A stretch of DNA of 64,000 nucleotides from Xestospongia muta (taxonomy: Eukaryota; Porifera; Demospongiae; Haplosclerida; Petrosiidae): the NCBI GenBank assembly GCA_963693285.1, contig OY848926.1, positions 3,263,501 to 3,327,500 of the forward strand, given 5' to 3'. Below the pieces are notes generated by a model. The model had not been told where the DNA came from. It did not search any database and worked only from the letters and a program-made list of their open reading frames with translations. The position numbers were made by a program, and so were the translations under genes. Shown piece after piece: positions 44,380 through 54,800 of this stretch (the first letter of the stretch is position 1; each line of letters begins with the position of its first letter).

Positions 44380-46171
44380 GTCCTAGTATAAATCTATTCA
44401 TTCTACATCAGTAAAGAACAAAAGTCAAGCACTCAATACTACCATGCTTACATTCAACTGAATAATTCAAATTTAGTAACCAGTTAACAGTTTGTTTTAA
44501 AAACATGTTTGAACCACATCTCCATATGATTTCCTCATTAGGCTACATGTTTTGTCACACACAGACATGGAGTCACTTACATTGCAATGTAATATATTAC
44601 TATTATAACAGAAATAATTATATAACTATTGCTATTATTACATAAGTCAATATAATATATTACTATTACTGTTATTTGACATATCCTATTACTATTACTA
44701 TTACCACCTAAATGTAAGAAATGCTTAAATTAACAAGGTTTAAGTACTGAATAATAGTGAATATACTATGCATGCTAAACAAAATGGCCATTACACTTAA
44801 TGTTCATTAATTTTTCAAAGACAGCATCGCTAAGTCTACATCTTTCCAGCCTAAAAATTTTTCTACCTATGCTGAAAAGTCTTTCAACTGCCCCTGATAA
44901 AGCTGGCATAGAAAGGTAGCAGCAAGTCAACATCACTAATGTTGGATACTTTATTGCATGGTCCTTCATCCAACAAAATACATGTAGAAATTACTTAAAG
45001 AATCAAGCTCACAACAAAGCAAAAATGAATGATGACAGTAAAATTTTATTCGATATAAGCAATTTTCTGTTTTGCTTGAAATCACTGTCAAAACATAAAT
45101 TCTTATATTAATGGCTTGACTATTCTTATATTTAAAACTTGTCTACAAATAATAACCCCCTCTTGGACTTAATTAAAATACAGACACCTGAGGCTGTTGT
45201 TTAAGGAAATACAGTACAGTTAAATATTAAATTTCCTTCAACCAGAATTTTCCTCTCGTGCACTGTTAGATGAATAGTATCCAATAACTATAGCTATATT
45301 GAGCATCTGTATGACTCACACAGACGTTCAATATAGTTATAGTTATGATATCATGAACAAACACTCTTTAGTTACAAAGATTCTAAACTTAAGTGCTTTT
45401 GTTATCTTTGTATCTTCCTTTGTTCTATTATAGGTAAATTTGATCCTCCCTTATTTCATCCTAATGTCTATCCATCTGGTACTGTCTGTTTATCACTTTT
45501 GGATGAAGATAAAGACTGGAGACCAGCTGTCACAATAAAACAAGTAATTTATTATTAATCAATACAAAATGTTCTATTTGGATGTCTGACAGATTCTATT
45601 AGGTATTCAAGATCTCCTAAATGATCCTAATATCAACGATCCTGCACAAGCTGAGGCATACACAGTTTACTGGTTAGCTATTGTCACAACAATATAATCT
45701 TAGTTCTATAGTGGTGATATAAGATGCAAGGCTTCAATCAATGGTTGTCAATAGACACCGTGATATTTCTTATAAACAAGATACATAGACAATAATTTTG
45801 TACTGTGAAAAAACTGCTTTAGATACATGCACTATACACTAATATATTAAATTGAACATAGACTATGTATTCATGTAGTTCTGTGGGATTACATGTCCTA
45901 TTTCCAATCTCAGTTTATACTATACCTGAATCCTATCCCTAAAGCTAACCTCTAATATGGCAGTATTGTACCATAATAGGTCTGTTTATGTTTCATGTAA
46001 ACAGCATACCAACCACTGTATATAGTAAACATAACAATTATTGACAGTATACCTATAATACCTCTAATTGTTATGTGTCAACTATTCCATTTTAACTTGT
46101 TTTTTAGTCAAAACAGAGCAGAATATGAAAAGAGAGTTAGAGCCCAAGCACAACGTTATGCTGTTAAATAA
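43476..46171 (+). CDS. UBE2I: SUMO-conjugating enzyme UBC9
   Basis: Complete UBC9, the single E2 for SUMO. Starts [20 protein letters not shown], then [40 protein letters not shown] and [20 protein letters not shown]. The active-site region [20 protein letters not shown] carries the catalytic Cys in TVCLSLL, followed by [20 protein letters not shown]. It ends [12 protein letters not shown]. Nearly identical to animal UBC9 over its roughly 158 residues. The gene is stretched by a 1206-bp intron (44228-45433) splitting the CKF segment, which contains transposon relics and microsatellites. Confidence 0.98.
44775..44985 (-). pseudogene. hAT transposase C-terminal dimerisation relic
   Basis: About 69 codons on the minus strand read [17 protein letters not shown], then [20 protein letters not shown] and [18 protein letters not shown] before a stop. 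This is the hATC dimerisation domain (pattern W-x-YP-L-x-LA-YL-P-S/A-ERLFS-RR-L-E-L-KCN). Nothing upstream continues a transposase, so it is a fragment left in the UBE2I intron. The element's ends were not identified. Confidence 0.8.
45284..45346. repeat. 63-bp near-perfect palindrome
   Basis: ATAACTATAGCTATATTGAG... pairs with its complement ...TTCAATATAGTTATAGTTAT across a tiny centre, with about 31 paired positions and few mismatches. In RNA it would form one long hairpin within the UBE2I intron. Confidence 0.85.
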
Positions 46172-46481
46172 ATTTTTCTTGACAATGACAACTAACGACA
46201 CTTCTTCTATGTGCCTGTGTTCTCCTTAGCAACTATTTCTATAATCACTGTACTTTAAATTGAGGTTTGTTTGTCTGTTAATATATTAAGTTAAATGGTA
46301 TATATATATATTATAATATGTGTTACATTACCAATATTGGTTCAGTACTATCTATTATTCACATTATGATAAACTTGATATTCACAATTTTAGTAACAGA
46401 ATGCATCCACCAATGTCTAAATTCTGTCAGTATTGGAAGGCCCTCACAGAAAATAACCTATTTGGTAAAACTACAATATTA
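46172..46481. other. UBE2I-PLD6 convergent spacer
   Basis: 310 bp between two stops. AT-rich with a short TA tract at about 46302-46312 and TATAATATG-like sequence. It presumably holds both 3' UTRs; no gene was seen. Confidence 0.5.
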
Positions 46482-47021
46482 TTATAAATATGGTTTAGTA
46501 GGTGGAGCATATAATTCCCACAGTGACTTGAATTGTTCAATAAATGGTTTCAACACTTGTTCTTGATCTGTTATAATGATATTTTCCTGGTTACCATGGA
46601 TACCTTGCAAAGTCCAGTTTAGAGAACCAGTTATAATAATTCTCTTGTCTATTACTACAAATTTGTGATGCATAAAGAAACTGGAATTACTTGAGCGGAC
46701 TTGAATACCAGTTCGACGCAACTGAACAATTTGGGTACTAGTTTCTATCTCATTGTCTGTGATAACTCGTACCGTTACTCCTTGATAGTGGGCTCTAACT
46801 AGTGCTTCTAGAAATACCTGACCAGTTAAAGTATACATACACACATCTAAAGAACTCTGAGTGGAAGAAATATAGTTAAGCAGCGTTGTGATATTGGCTT
46901 CTTCTGGAAAGAAAAGGACTCTAGTAAAGGGTTTTTTCTTTTTGGTTATAATCGTATGTACGACAAGGAGGATCAAGGGTACTGCCGAAAATATTGAAAT
47001 TATACTGAGAAGGATCTTCAT
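46482..47021 (-). CDS. PLD6: Mitochondrial cardiolipin hydrolase (Zucchini/PLD6)
   Basis: Intronless 179-residue phospholipase D superfamily protein with one HKD motif, the PLD6/Zucchini family: an outer mitochondrial membrane enzyme implicated in piRNA 5'-end processing and lipid signalling. The N-terminal anchor is MKILLSIISIFSAVPLILLV, followed by VRVITDNEIETSTQIVQLRR and the catalytic block SSFFMHHKFVVIDKRIIITG (H-x-K-x4-D), then SLNWTLQGIHGNQENIIIT. Length and single HKD fit the family, which works as a dimer. A piRNA role here is inferred from the family, not from this sequence. Divergent from sphingosine kinase. Confidence 0.92.
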   Translation of the reverse strand: MKILLSIISIFSAVPLILLVVHTIITKKKKPFTRVLFFPEEANITTLLNYISSTQSSLDVCMYTLTGQVFLEALVRAHYQGVTVRVITDNEIETSTQIVQLRRTGIQVRSSNSSFFMHHKFVVIDKRIIITGSLNWTLQGIHGNQENIIITDQEQVLKPFIEQFKSLWELYAPPTKPYL

Positions 47022-47185
47022 ATCAGCAGTACACGTGTATAATCGTGTAGGTTATAGATAACAGTATTACAGTAGATATCGAATTATAGGGGAATTGTTG
47101 TCGAGGTGTTTGTATACAGGGGCGGGCATGAACTGGTTTATCCGTCCTGTTTCAAGTAGAATCAAATTTCCGATTTGAACGAGCT
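47022..47185. promoter_or_regulatory. Divergent PLD6/sphingosine kinase promoter region
   Basis: 164 bp between starts, with GGGGCGGGC at about 47119-47127. An ATG at 47128 opens a 16-codon uORF (MNWFIRPVSSRIKFPI, stop at 47176-47178), out of frame with the kinase start. Confidence 0.5.
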
Positions 47186-50001
47186 ATGGCCACAGCGTTG
47201 GGCTCGTCAACGAATGAGGACGTAGTTAAGTCTAGTCGAGTGTCTGCGCTGTGGATAGGTAGACAGTGTGATCTTGTACTGAGAGAGAAATCGATAAGCT
47301 GTGAAGATAATGAAGCAGGAACTTTATTTAATGTTCTTTTAGAAGATGTCATAGGCTTACGTATCTTAGGAAGGACATCATCTGGTGCAAAAGGCCCCTG
47401 TAGAACAGAATTACACACTTATCAACAGGTCAAAAAACTTCTCTCAAAAGTCCCCTCCCGTAAGGTTACTACAGAAATGTTAGAATTTAATGATTCAGAA
47501 GATTTTGAGACTAATCTTCATACAGCTCAAACATGGAGGGAAGCTATTCAATCACAATGCTTGATAAATGACAGGAAAGTTTTCATAGGAGGTAATGAAT
47601 ATATTTCAATTAGTGTCTCACTGTGTAAGTTGTGTAGGTGAACGTTTACAACCTCTACGCCTTCTTGTTTTTATTAATCCATTCTCGGGAAAGCAAAAAA
47701 GTGAACAACTATATCGAAAAGTAGTGTTTCCCATATTTGAAGTGGCTGGTGCCACAATTGTTCAGGAAATAATGACTGGTAAGTAATTAAACAGGTGTTT
47801 CCTCTTACCAAATGTTCTCTTTAATTAGAGCGCCAAGGCCATGCCAAAGAGTTCATTGCATCTTTTGACATCTCAACTATTACTGGTATTGTTATTGCAG
47901 GAGGAGATGGCACTCTTCATGAAGTAAGACACTAGAGCTAGCTAGGATTATTAATAATTCTTTGTCAATGTAGATTGTTAATGGCCTAATGTCTAGACCA
48001 GACTGGCAATCTGGTATTCAAATACCTATTGGTATGTTACCCACAGGGTCTGGTAATGCTCTTCTCTGTTCTCTATTGTATGAAGCACAGTGAGTTATGT
48101 ACTAGCAAGTGATGTGATTATGTAAATTATTGTGTGAATAGAAAGGTGGATCTGATACTTGAGCTGTATTAATGTGTCTTATACCTTCTATGTTAATGAT
48201 ATTGTCCTATGTTAATGATATTGTTTACTATATATAGAAGAATCAAATCACACGAGCAATTAAGGATGTTTTGACTTTATCTGTCTAATCTAGTTTAGTT
48301 TATAATGGCCTAAAATAATAGCATTAGCTGATGTTTCACATTATGTCATATTGCACTCATAATAGTGCATGGATTGAGTTATCATTATACACTTAAGAAC
48401 ACATAACACTGGATTTTATCACAAGTTAACTACCTGACACGCTTTGTATGCTAGAAATTTATTGGCCATATCTTATGTATACATTGTTTGTTCTATTATA
48501 ACAATGGAAGTAAACAATTGAATAAACTACATACTTTAAATATTGCATCACAATATTATAGTAATCATATTTAGCCTCTCCAATGGATGTGAACGGCTGC
48601 ATAGATAATCCTTGATAGCTTCAATTCTAGCTTTCTGTAGTCACTCTATGACTTTTGGAAATTCCCAATATTAAAAACTCTCGTGTTTATTGTGATATTA
48701 TCATAATCATAACACAAATATTTACATTGTTATTGTTACTATATTGTTGTTAACAACTCCAATGTGTTTGTGCTATCTAAACTGGAAGTTGAATGTTATT
48801 GTAAAAATACTAATTATGTGATCAATATGAGATGTTATCATTGTAAAAATTTGGCTCCAAAATATGAAAACTACACTTTTCAAAATAGGGAGTACACTTT
48901 GGTAATAAGGTATGCAGTTTAGAATAAGGGGTGTGCTTCAAAATAGGGAGTACACTTTTTGGAACAGGGGGCACTTCCTATTTTGAAATATACTCCCCAT
49001 ATTCTAAATTGTATACATTCTATTCCAAAAGAGTATCCCCTATTCTAAAGTATACTTCCTATTCCAAAATGTGTCCTCCCTATTTTGAAATATACCCTCT
49101 ATATTCTAAAGTACATACTCCCTATTCAAAAACTTATACCTCCTATTTTGAAAAATGTAGTTCATATTTTGGAACCCAATTTTGACACTGATCTTCTCTC
49201 ACAGATCAAGTCACATTTTCCAACACAGTACTGTTGTAATGAAATGTTATTATCAAATATTGTCTTCTCTCCTTCAGTGAAGAATATTCAGTCGGTAATG
49301 CAGCCTTCCAGATAGTTCGTGGAGGAATACAACCTCACGACATAGCTTCATTACAAACTCCTACTGATCATAAATATATGGCTGTTATTGCACACTGGGC
49401 ATTAACTGGAGATATTGACATTGAGTCAGAGAAGTTTCGCATACTTGGAGGAGAGTTACGCAATGTCATTGGTGCTCTAAAATGCACAGTGTTGAAGAGG
49501 TTATATCGTGGTTGCTTGAGTTATCTACCAATGGATACAACCAGTCCAATACATTCAAGTGAAGATGAGCCGAGTGGAAATGAAAATGTAGCTGGAGGTA
49601 TGCAAAGACCTCAAACCCATCTTCTTCCACCATCTTTGTCAGATCCTGTCCCAGACAATTGGGAAAGTGTTGAAGGTCAATTTTTGTTATTTGTAGGCCT
49701 AATGTCTGCCTTTATGGCCCATGACTTTATTGGTCACGCTGATGTCAGAGTAGGTTCAGGAGAGATTCGTCTTTTGTATGGACTAAATGATGTTACACGT
49801 TGGCACATGTTGGCTGCATTAGCAGACACTGAAAAATTGATAACTCTTGATGTAGTTCATGAGATACGTACTAAAGCATTCCGTCTTAGTCCCATTACTC
49901 CTGGTATCATTTCAATTGATGGGGAATTACTTGAATATGTACCATTTCAAGTTCAAATTCATCCTCATATGATGAAGGTCTTTTCAAGAAAGAAGTTATA
50001 A
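47186..50001 (+). CDS. SPHK: Sphingosine kinase
   Basis: Lipid kinase that makes sphingosine-1-phosphate. N-terminal lead MATALGSSTNEDVVKSSRVS. The DAGK-like catalytic region contains LRLLVFINPFSGKQKSEQLY, the nucleotide loop GIVIAGGDGTLHEIVNGLMS followed by RPDWQSGIQIPI, and MLPTGSGNALLCSLLYEA. After a 1188-bp intron come SVGNAAFQIVRGG, WALTGDIDIESEKFRILGGE and YRGCLSYLP, all in the order seen in SPHK1/2. It ends with SIDGELLEYVPFQVQIHPHM. The loop reads GGDGTLHE where vertebrate SPHKs have SGDGLxHE. A Ser/Pro-rich insert follows the YRG motif. The RPDW and DIDIESEKFR signatures favour SPHK over ceramide kinase. Confidence 0.92.
48841..49188. repeat. Fold-back inverted repeat built of 20-bp units
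   Basis: Inside the SPHK intron (48090-49277). The outer arms pair: TTGGCTCCAAAATATGAAAA near 48851 with TTCATATTTTGGAACCCAA ending near 49179. Between them the left part carries units like TTCAAAATAGGGAGTACACT, and from about 48972 the right part carries their complement (CTATTTTGAAATATACTCCC), alternating with ATTCTAAA and TTCCAAAA variants. The whole is a degenerate hairpin minisatellite of about 350 bp. Reading frames across it give repetitive YSK/YFE peptides and are not genes. Confidence 0.85.
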
Positions 50002-51218
50002 TTACTTAGAAAAATTTTTGGCCACCTACCTGCAAGTAAATATATCTGTAATATATCTTTTCAAATCATATTTTAGCACAAGGCCACAATTGTATATATA
50101 TAATATATATATTTAAACATCATTATTAATATTATTACAACTGTTTATATTGTATTCAAACATTACTTTTATTAAATTAAAAATATTGATTTTATTTATA
50201 TCATTGTTCAATGACAAAATTATTACGTTGCTATATATATATATATATATGTATTAGGGAAGGGGTGGGGCTTAGAGACTTGTAAACCTGAACATAACTA
50301 CTACATAGTGGAACATTCATATTAATTATTATAATTATTGTATTATAAATATAAATAGACCAACTATACACTATAATGTTTAAAAGTGTATATTGCAGGT
50401 TTCCATTATGTGATTCTATTAATGTGCACATGAGAATAAGAGGGGTTACTTGTTGAATCAAAATTAATGCAGTCGATTACATTGATAAGCATCTCAAAAG
50501 AGTGTTTTATATGCACTGATAACTTATTATATATGGATGAACCTAAACACAAAGATTAAATAACAACAAATGACTTATGAATACTGCTTCATCTCTACCT
50601 CTACTGAAATTCCTGCTCCATTCAGTTGTAAATCAAGTATTTAGAGAGTAATACTACTAAAGTCTATGAGTTATGTACACAGCTCTTCATTGTTATAGAA
50701 CAAATACATTCATTCTTTCAAAAGAGTGATAATTATTAGTTTTTGTATTAATGAATACAATAAAGAAGTGAGCTTATCTTAATGTTTCTACTAGTATTAA
50801 TTTATTGCTGTTTCTATTTCTAATCATTTCTTCTTATCTTCTACTTGTTGAATCAAAATTAATGCAGTCGATTACATTGATAAGCATCTCAAAAGAGTGT
50901 TTTATATGCACTGATAACTTATTATATATGGATGAACCTAAACACAAAGATTAAATAACAACAAACGACTTATGAATACTGCTTCATCTCTACCTCTACT
51001 GAAATTCCTGCTCCATTCAGTTGTAAATCAAGTATTTAGAGAGTAATACTACTAAAGTCTATGAGTTATGTACACAGCTCTTCATTGTTATAGAACAAAT
51101 ACATTCATTCTTTCAAAAGAGTGATAATTATCAGGTTTTGTATTAATGAATACAATAAAGAAGTGAGCTTATCTTAATGTTTCTACTAGTACTAATTTAT
51201 TGCTGTTTCTATTTCTAA
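50002..51218. other. SPHK-Pkr1-like intergenic region
   Basis: The longest intergenic stretch, 1.2 kb between convergent genes. 50002-50447 is AT-rich with TA microsatellites (50092-50112, 50233-50250). The rest is the 395-bp tandem duplication. No gene was seen. Confidence 0.75.
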
Positions 51219-51233
51219 TCATTTCTTCTTATC
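50448..51233. repeat. 395-bp tandem duplication
   Basis: Copy 1 starts at 50448 and copy 2 at 50843, both beginning ACTTGTTGAATCAAAATTAA. The copies are nearly identical, with only a few substitutions seen (for example at 50570 versus 50965, and TATTAGTT versus TATCAGGT). Copy 2 ends inside the terminal codons of the Pkr1-like gene, so copy 1 carries a second version of that gene's last few codons, stop and 3' region (near 50821-50838). The high identity implies a recent event or gene conversion. Confidence 0.93.
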
Positions 51234-51592
51234 ATCTTCAATCTCCCCTTCTGGTGTGGACTCCATTAGGTTTGCTACAAATCTGTCAAGAAAACATATA
51301 AAAGAGGCAGGAAAATGGATACAATTTGTAATAATGCACTCTACACTTACTTGTTGAAACCAATGAAGAGTCCAAAGGCTATCATCACTAATATGACCAT
51401 GTACAGTTTGTAGCCAGTTAGGAAAGCAATGATTAAAATCAGAGTTAGCAAGAGGAGAAGAAAGACAATGTTGATGAACATCAGCACAGAGTGATTAACA
51501 CCAGGTTGAAATACATTTAGAATGACATCTGACAGAGAGAATCTTCTTGATTCCTTCCTATCTGATTTTCTCCAACTCTCGCTCTGAGCCAT
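51219..51592 (-). CDS. Small two-span membrane protein, Pkr1-like
   Basis: About 100 residues from two exons. A basic, Ser-rich N-terminus (MAQSESWRKSDRKESRRFSL) precedes VFQPGVNHSVLMFINIVFLL and two hydrophobic spans (FLLLLLTLILIIAFL and LYMVILVMIAFGLFIGF). The acidic tail is LMESTPEGEIEDDKKK. The pattern of a conserved PGVN motif before two close membrane helices, and a lysine end suggestive of ER retrieval, resembles fungal Pkr1, an ER factor in V-ATPase assembly. The similarity is judged by eye and is modest; it could be another small ER protein. Its 3' end is duplicated downstream. Confidence 0.6.
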
Positions 51593-51825
51593 ATTGACGA
51601 TATCTTCATGGAAGCGACTATGCCTGCACCGGAGGAGGTGTGGCTCGGAGGTAGCTCCCGCCTTTATTAAAGCTTATTAGTTATTATTATTTCGCAATAA
51701 GACTAATAATTAATAATATTGCTGAGTGCAGATATCTGCCCTCTCTCTTTGGCTTGAATTTGAAATTCAAGATAACTTTACGAGAACTATACACTGATTT
51801 CTTGTATAAATTCAAATCTCTTAAA
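51593..51825. promoter_or_regulatory. Divergent Pkr1-like/MARF1 promoter region
   Basis: 233 bp between start codons. Contains GGAGGTGTGGCTCGGAGG at about 51631-51648 (CACC-box-like on the other strand). No gene was seen; the in-frame codons just before the MARF1 start (from 51754) are probably 5' UTR. Confidence 0.45.
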
Positions 51826-54800
51826 ATGGCTACTGGTTATGAGAAGAAGAAAACGCCTGTCCAGAGAGACCCCACCCACCCAGTTTGGGTTGGGAATCTT
51901 CATGAGTTAGTTACAGAAGATGAGTTAAAACAACGTTTCTCAGGATTTGGTCTTATTACATCATGTGTCATTATGAAAGATAAAATGGGACAATCAAAAC
52001 AATTTGGATACATCAACTTTGTTCAAAAAGAAAATGCAGAAAGAGCTGCTAAAAAATTAGCTGGCTATCAATTTCATGACAAGCCAATAAAAACAAAAGG
52101 TCCATCTTCCCTTAAAAAAGAAGGTCATCTAAAAAAGGCCATTAACTACCGACCTTTAACTGACTGTTCTTTCTTCTTGGATGGCAATACTTGTAAGAAT
52201 GGGAATAAGGTTTGTCTATAATACACATTATAATAGATGTTATCACTTATCACAGTGTCCATATCGTCATTATGATGTGGTAACACAAGATATCTGTGAA
52301 AAGTGGGTACAGAAGAAATGTACTAACCAATATTGTCCAAAGAGACATCCTCCACTTAAACAAGGTATGTCTTCTATCAGTATATCATACATGTCATTGT
52401 ACATTACAGGGAGGGCAGCCAGTCAAGACAACTTGTTACTATCCCGCTCTTCATCTGGTTCTCATGCTAGCCTTGACTTCTCAGATTCTAGTGAATCTTT
52501 AGACATTGAATTGATGAATATTGAATCAGATGATGACAGTTGTGACTATTCTGATCTTAAAGATAGAGTAATTACACCACCTTCACCTGGATTCACTCCA
52601 CCATCCTCACCACAAGCTACTATGACACAGCAGTCTACTAAACAGAGTAACCTCTCTCCTAATCCTCGTAGTCTTCTATCCACCATGAAAGGCGTAACAA
52701 TAAAAGAAATCTTACCTCTTTCTTTTGCTTCTACTCAATCTTTCAGTCCTTCAGAAGATGAAGATTCAGATAGTTCAGACGCCATTTCAGGACATTATTC
52801 CTATGAGATAGATGAAGACGAAGATGAAGATGATGAACTTAACATTAGCAGTCAACCAGAGTCATTTACTCGACTAATGAGTCTTGAAATAAAAAGAAAA
52901 AAAGGTGTTGAAGAGGAAGAAGAGGCGTTTGGTGAGGAAGAAGAAGTTGGTTCACTCCACTCCTCTCAATCTATTGAACAAGTAAAACCTAAAGAAAAAT
53001 CTGGTGCTGGTGTTCATCCTACTATGGTCAAACCAATCCAGCTTGAGCCAGTTGGTTTGTTCTGGGACATTGAGAACTGTCCTGTTCCAATTACTAAATC
53101 AGCATTCAGTTTAGCTAACAAAATGAGAAAAGAGTTGTTTCAAGGAAAAAGGGAAGCCGAGTTTATGTGTGTCTGCGATATCACCAAAGAAAGAAAAGAT
53201 GTCATGGACGACCTTCAGAAAGCTCATGTAAGTGATATCTATGTATATACTGACTAGATTGGATTACCAATTTTCTGTAGGTTACTTTAGTACACGTCAA
53301 TGCTATTGCCAAGAATGCTGCTGATGACAAATTACGACAAAGTATGCGGAAATTTGCAAATACTTATCTACCTCCAGCGACTGTCGTGTTGGTATCTGGA
53401 GATATTAACTTCTCCCCAGAACTCAATGACCTTCGCCATGTTCATAACATTTATATTGTCTTAATGCACAATGCATGTGCGACAGAGGCTCTCAAAGTAT
53501 GTGCTAACAAAACTATTCTATTCGATGAGTTTGTGGCTGATGTTGAGCCTCCAAAGAGGCAGATTGCTCTTGCTCCAGCTACTGTTTATGTCCAAGGACT
53601 GCCAAATATGGAACCAGGGAAACTAAGAAACCGTTTATCACGTTTAGCTGATAACTGTGGAGGTAAAGTTCTAAAGGTAGATCGAGTGTCTGGCACTGCT
53701 CGTGTGTTGTTTAGGAATGAAGACTGGGCTATTAAGTACATATTATGTTCGTTATTACATCCTTTATCTATTGTTTCATTAGAGCTCAAAAAAGGATGAA
53801 TGGAGAAGATGTATATGGTCACAAAATCAGAGTTGAATTGGAAGCTCCTCCCCATCCACAACAACCACCTTTCCCTATTGCCCCTCCCACTGTAAGACCA
53901 CATATTAATCCAGGAATAGGTCATTTCCCAGTTCTTCCATTTGGACCTCCACGTCCTTTATTTAATCCACTCCGTCCACCGCGTCCACCACGATATCCAC
54001 CTTATGGCTTTGTGCCACCTCCACTACCTCAGCAACCAAGGTTCTTCCCATCACCTCAACCTCAAATAATCACTAAGGTTAGTCTCCCATTATATATATT
54101 AAAAGATGTCTCTGGTTAGCCTTTAGTAGTGCCTATGGAGTCAACTAAATTTCTTGTTAAAGGAATTAAAGTGAAAAGTGATAAAGAACATGCAAAAATC
54201 ATTTCTCAATTCACGGAAATACGACTAGCAGCAAAAGTGAAGGTATAAAGAATGTATCTATAATATATATTAATTTTATACTGCAGAGTAATCGTCCTGA
54301 AATAATGTGGAGTAAATTCTCTGAGATCTGTCTCCTAACAGAATTGGATTTTCAAAGTACGGCTGAAGTTAAAGGAGAACAGTTGATACTTACAAAGTTA
54401 AAACAGGGCAGCCTTCCTTCCAAAATTGCTATTAAATTTGCCAATTCTTGTGTGACTGATATTAATAATGAATGTCGACGAAGGAACGTGACTTGGATAG
54501 TAACTACTTTGACTGGAGAACAAGAAGAAGAGATAAGAGTGTGCTCTAATGTTGTCGAGTTGCTGCGGAAATATGAGAAGCATTGGTCACTCTGGACACA
54601 GTTTAAGAATAGCTATGGACAAGTGTAAGTTTATATTGAGTGATGTCCTTATCTTGTTGAATGTAACTACAGATATCAGTCAGCACTATCTGAAATGATG
54701 ATTCAGAACACATGTCAAGGAGTAGTTGAAATAGTAGGAGCTTCTGATGATAAAGATGAGGTATGATAAAGATGAGCCTTTTCAACAAGTTTGTTATTTT

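Larger units (their letters stand above)
44228..45433 (+). other. 1.2-kb UBE2I intron rich in repeats
   Basis: Contains a (GT)n tract at about 44349-44379, TATTACTATTAC-type simple repeat (about 44590-44705), a hAT transposase relic on the minus strand (about 44775-44985), a decayed TIR-like end (about 45180-45214) and a 63-bp palindrome (45284-45346). Confidence 0.75.

Noticed and set aside
48931..49315. Overlapping frames with repeated YSK/YFE peptides
   Set aside because: They arise from the hairpin minisatellite in the SPHK intron; there is no start context, domain or conservation.
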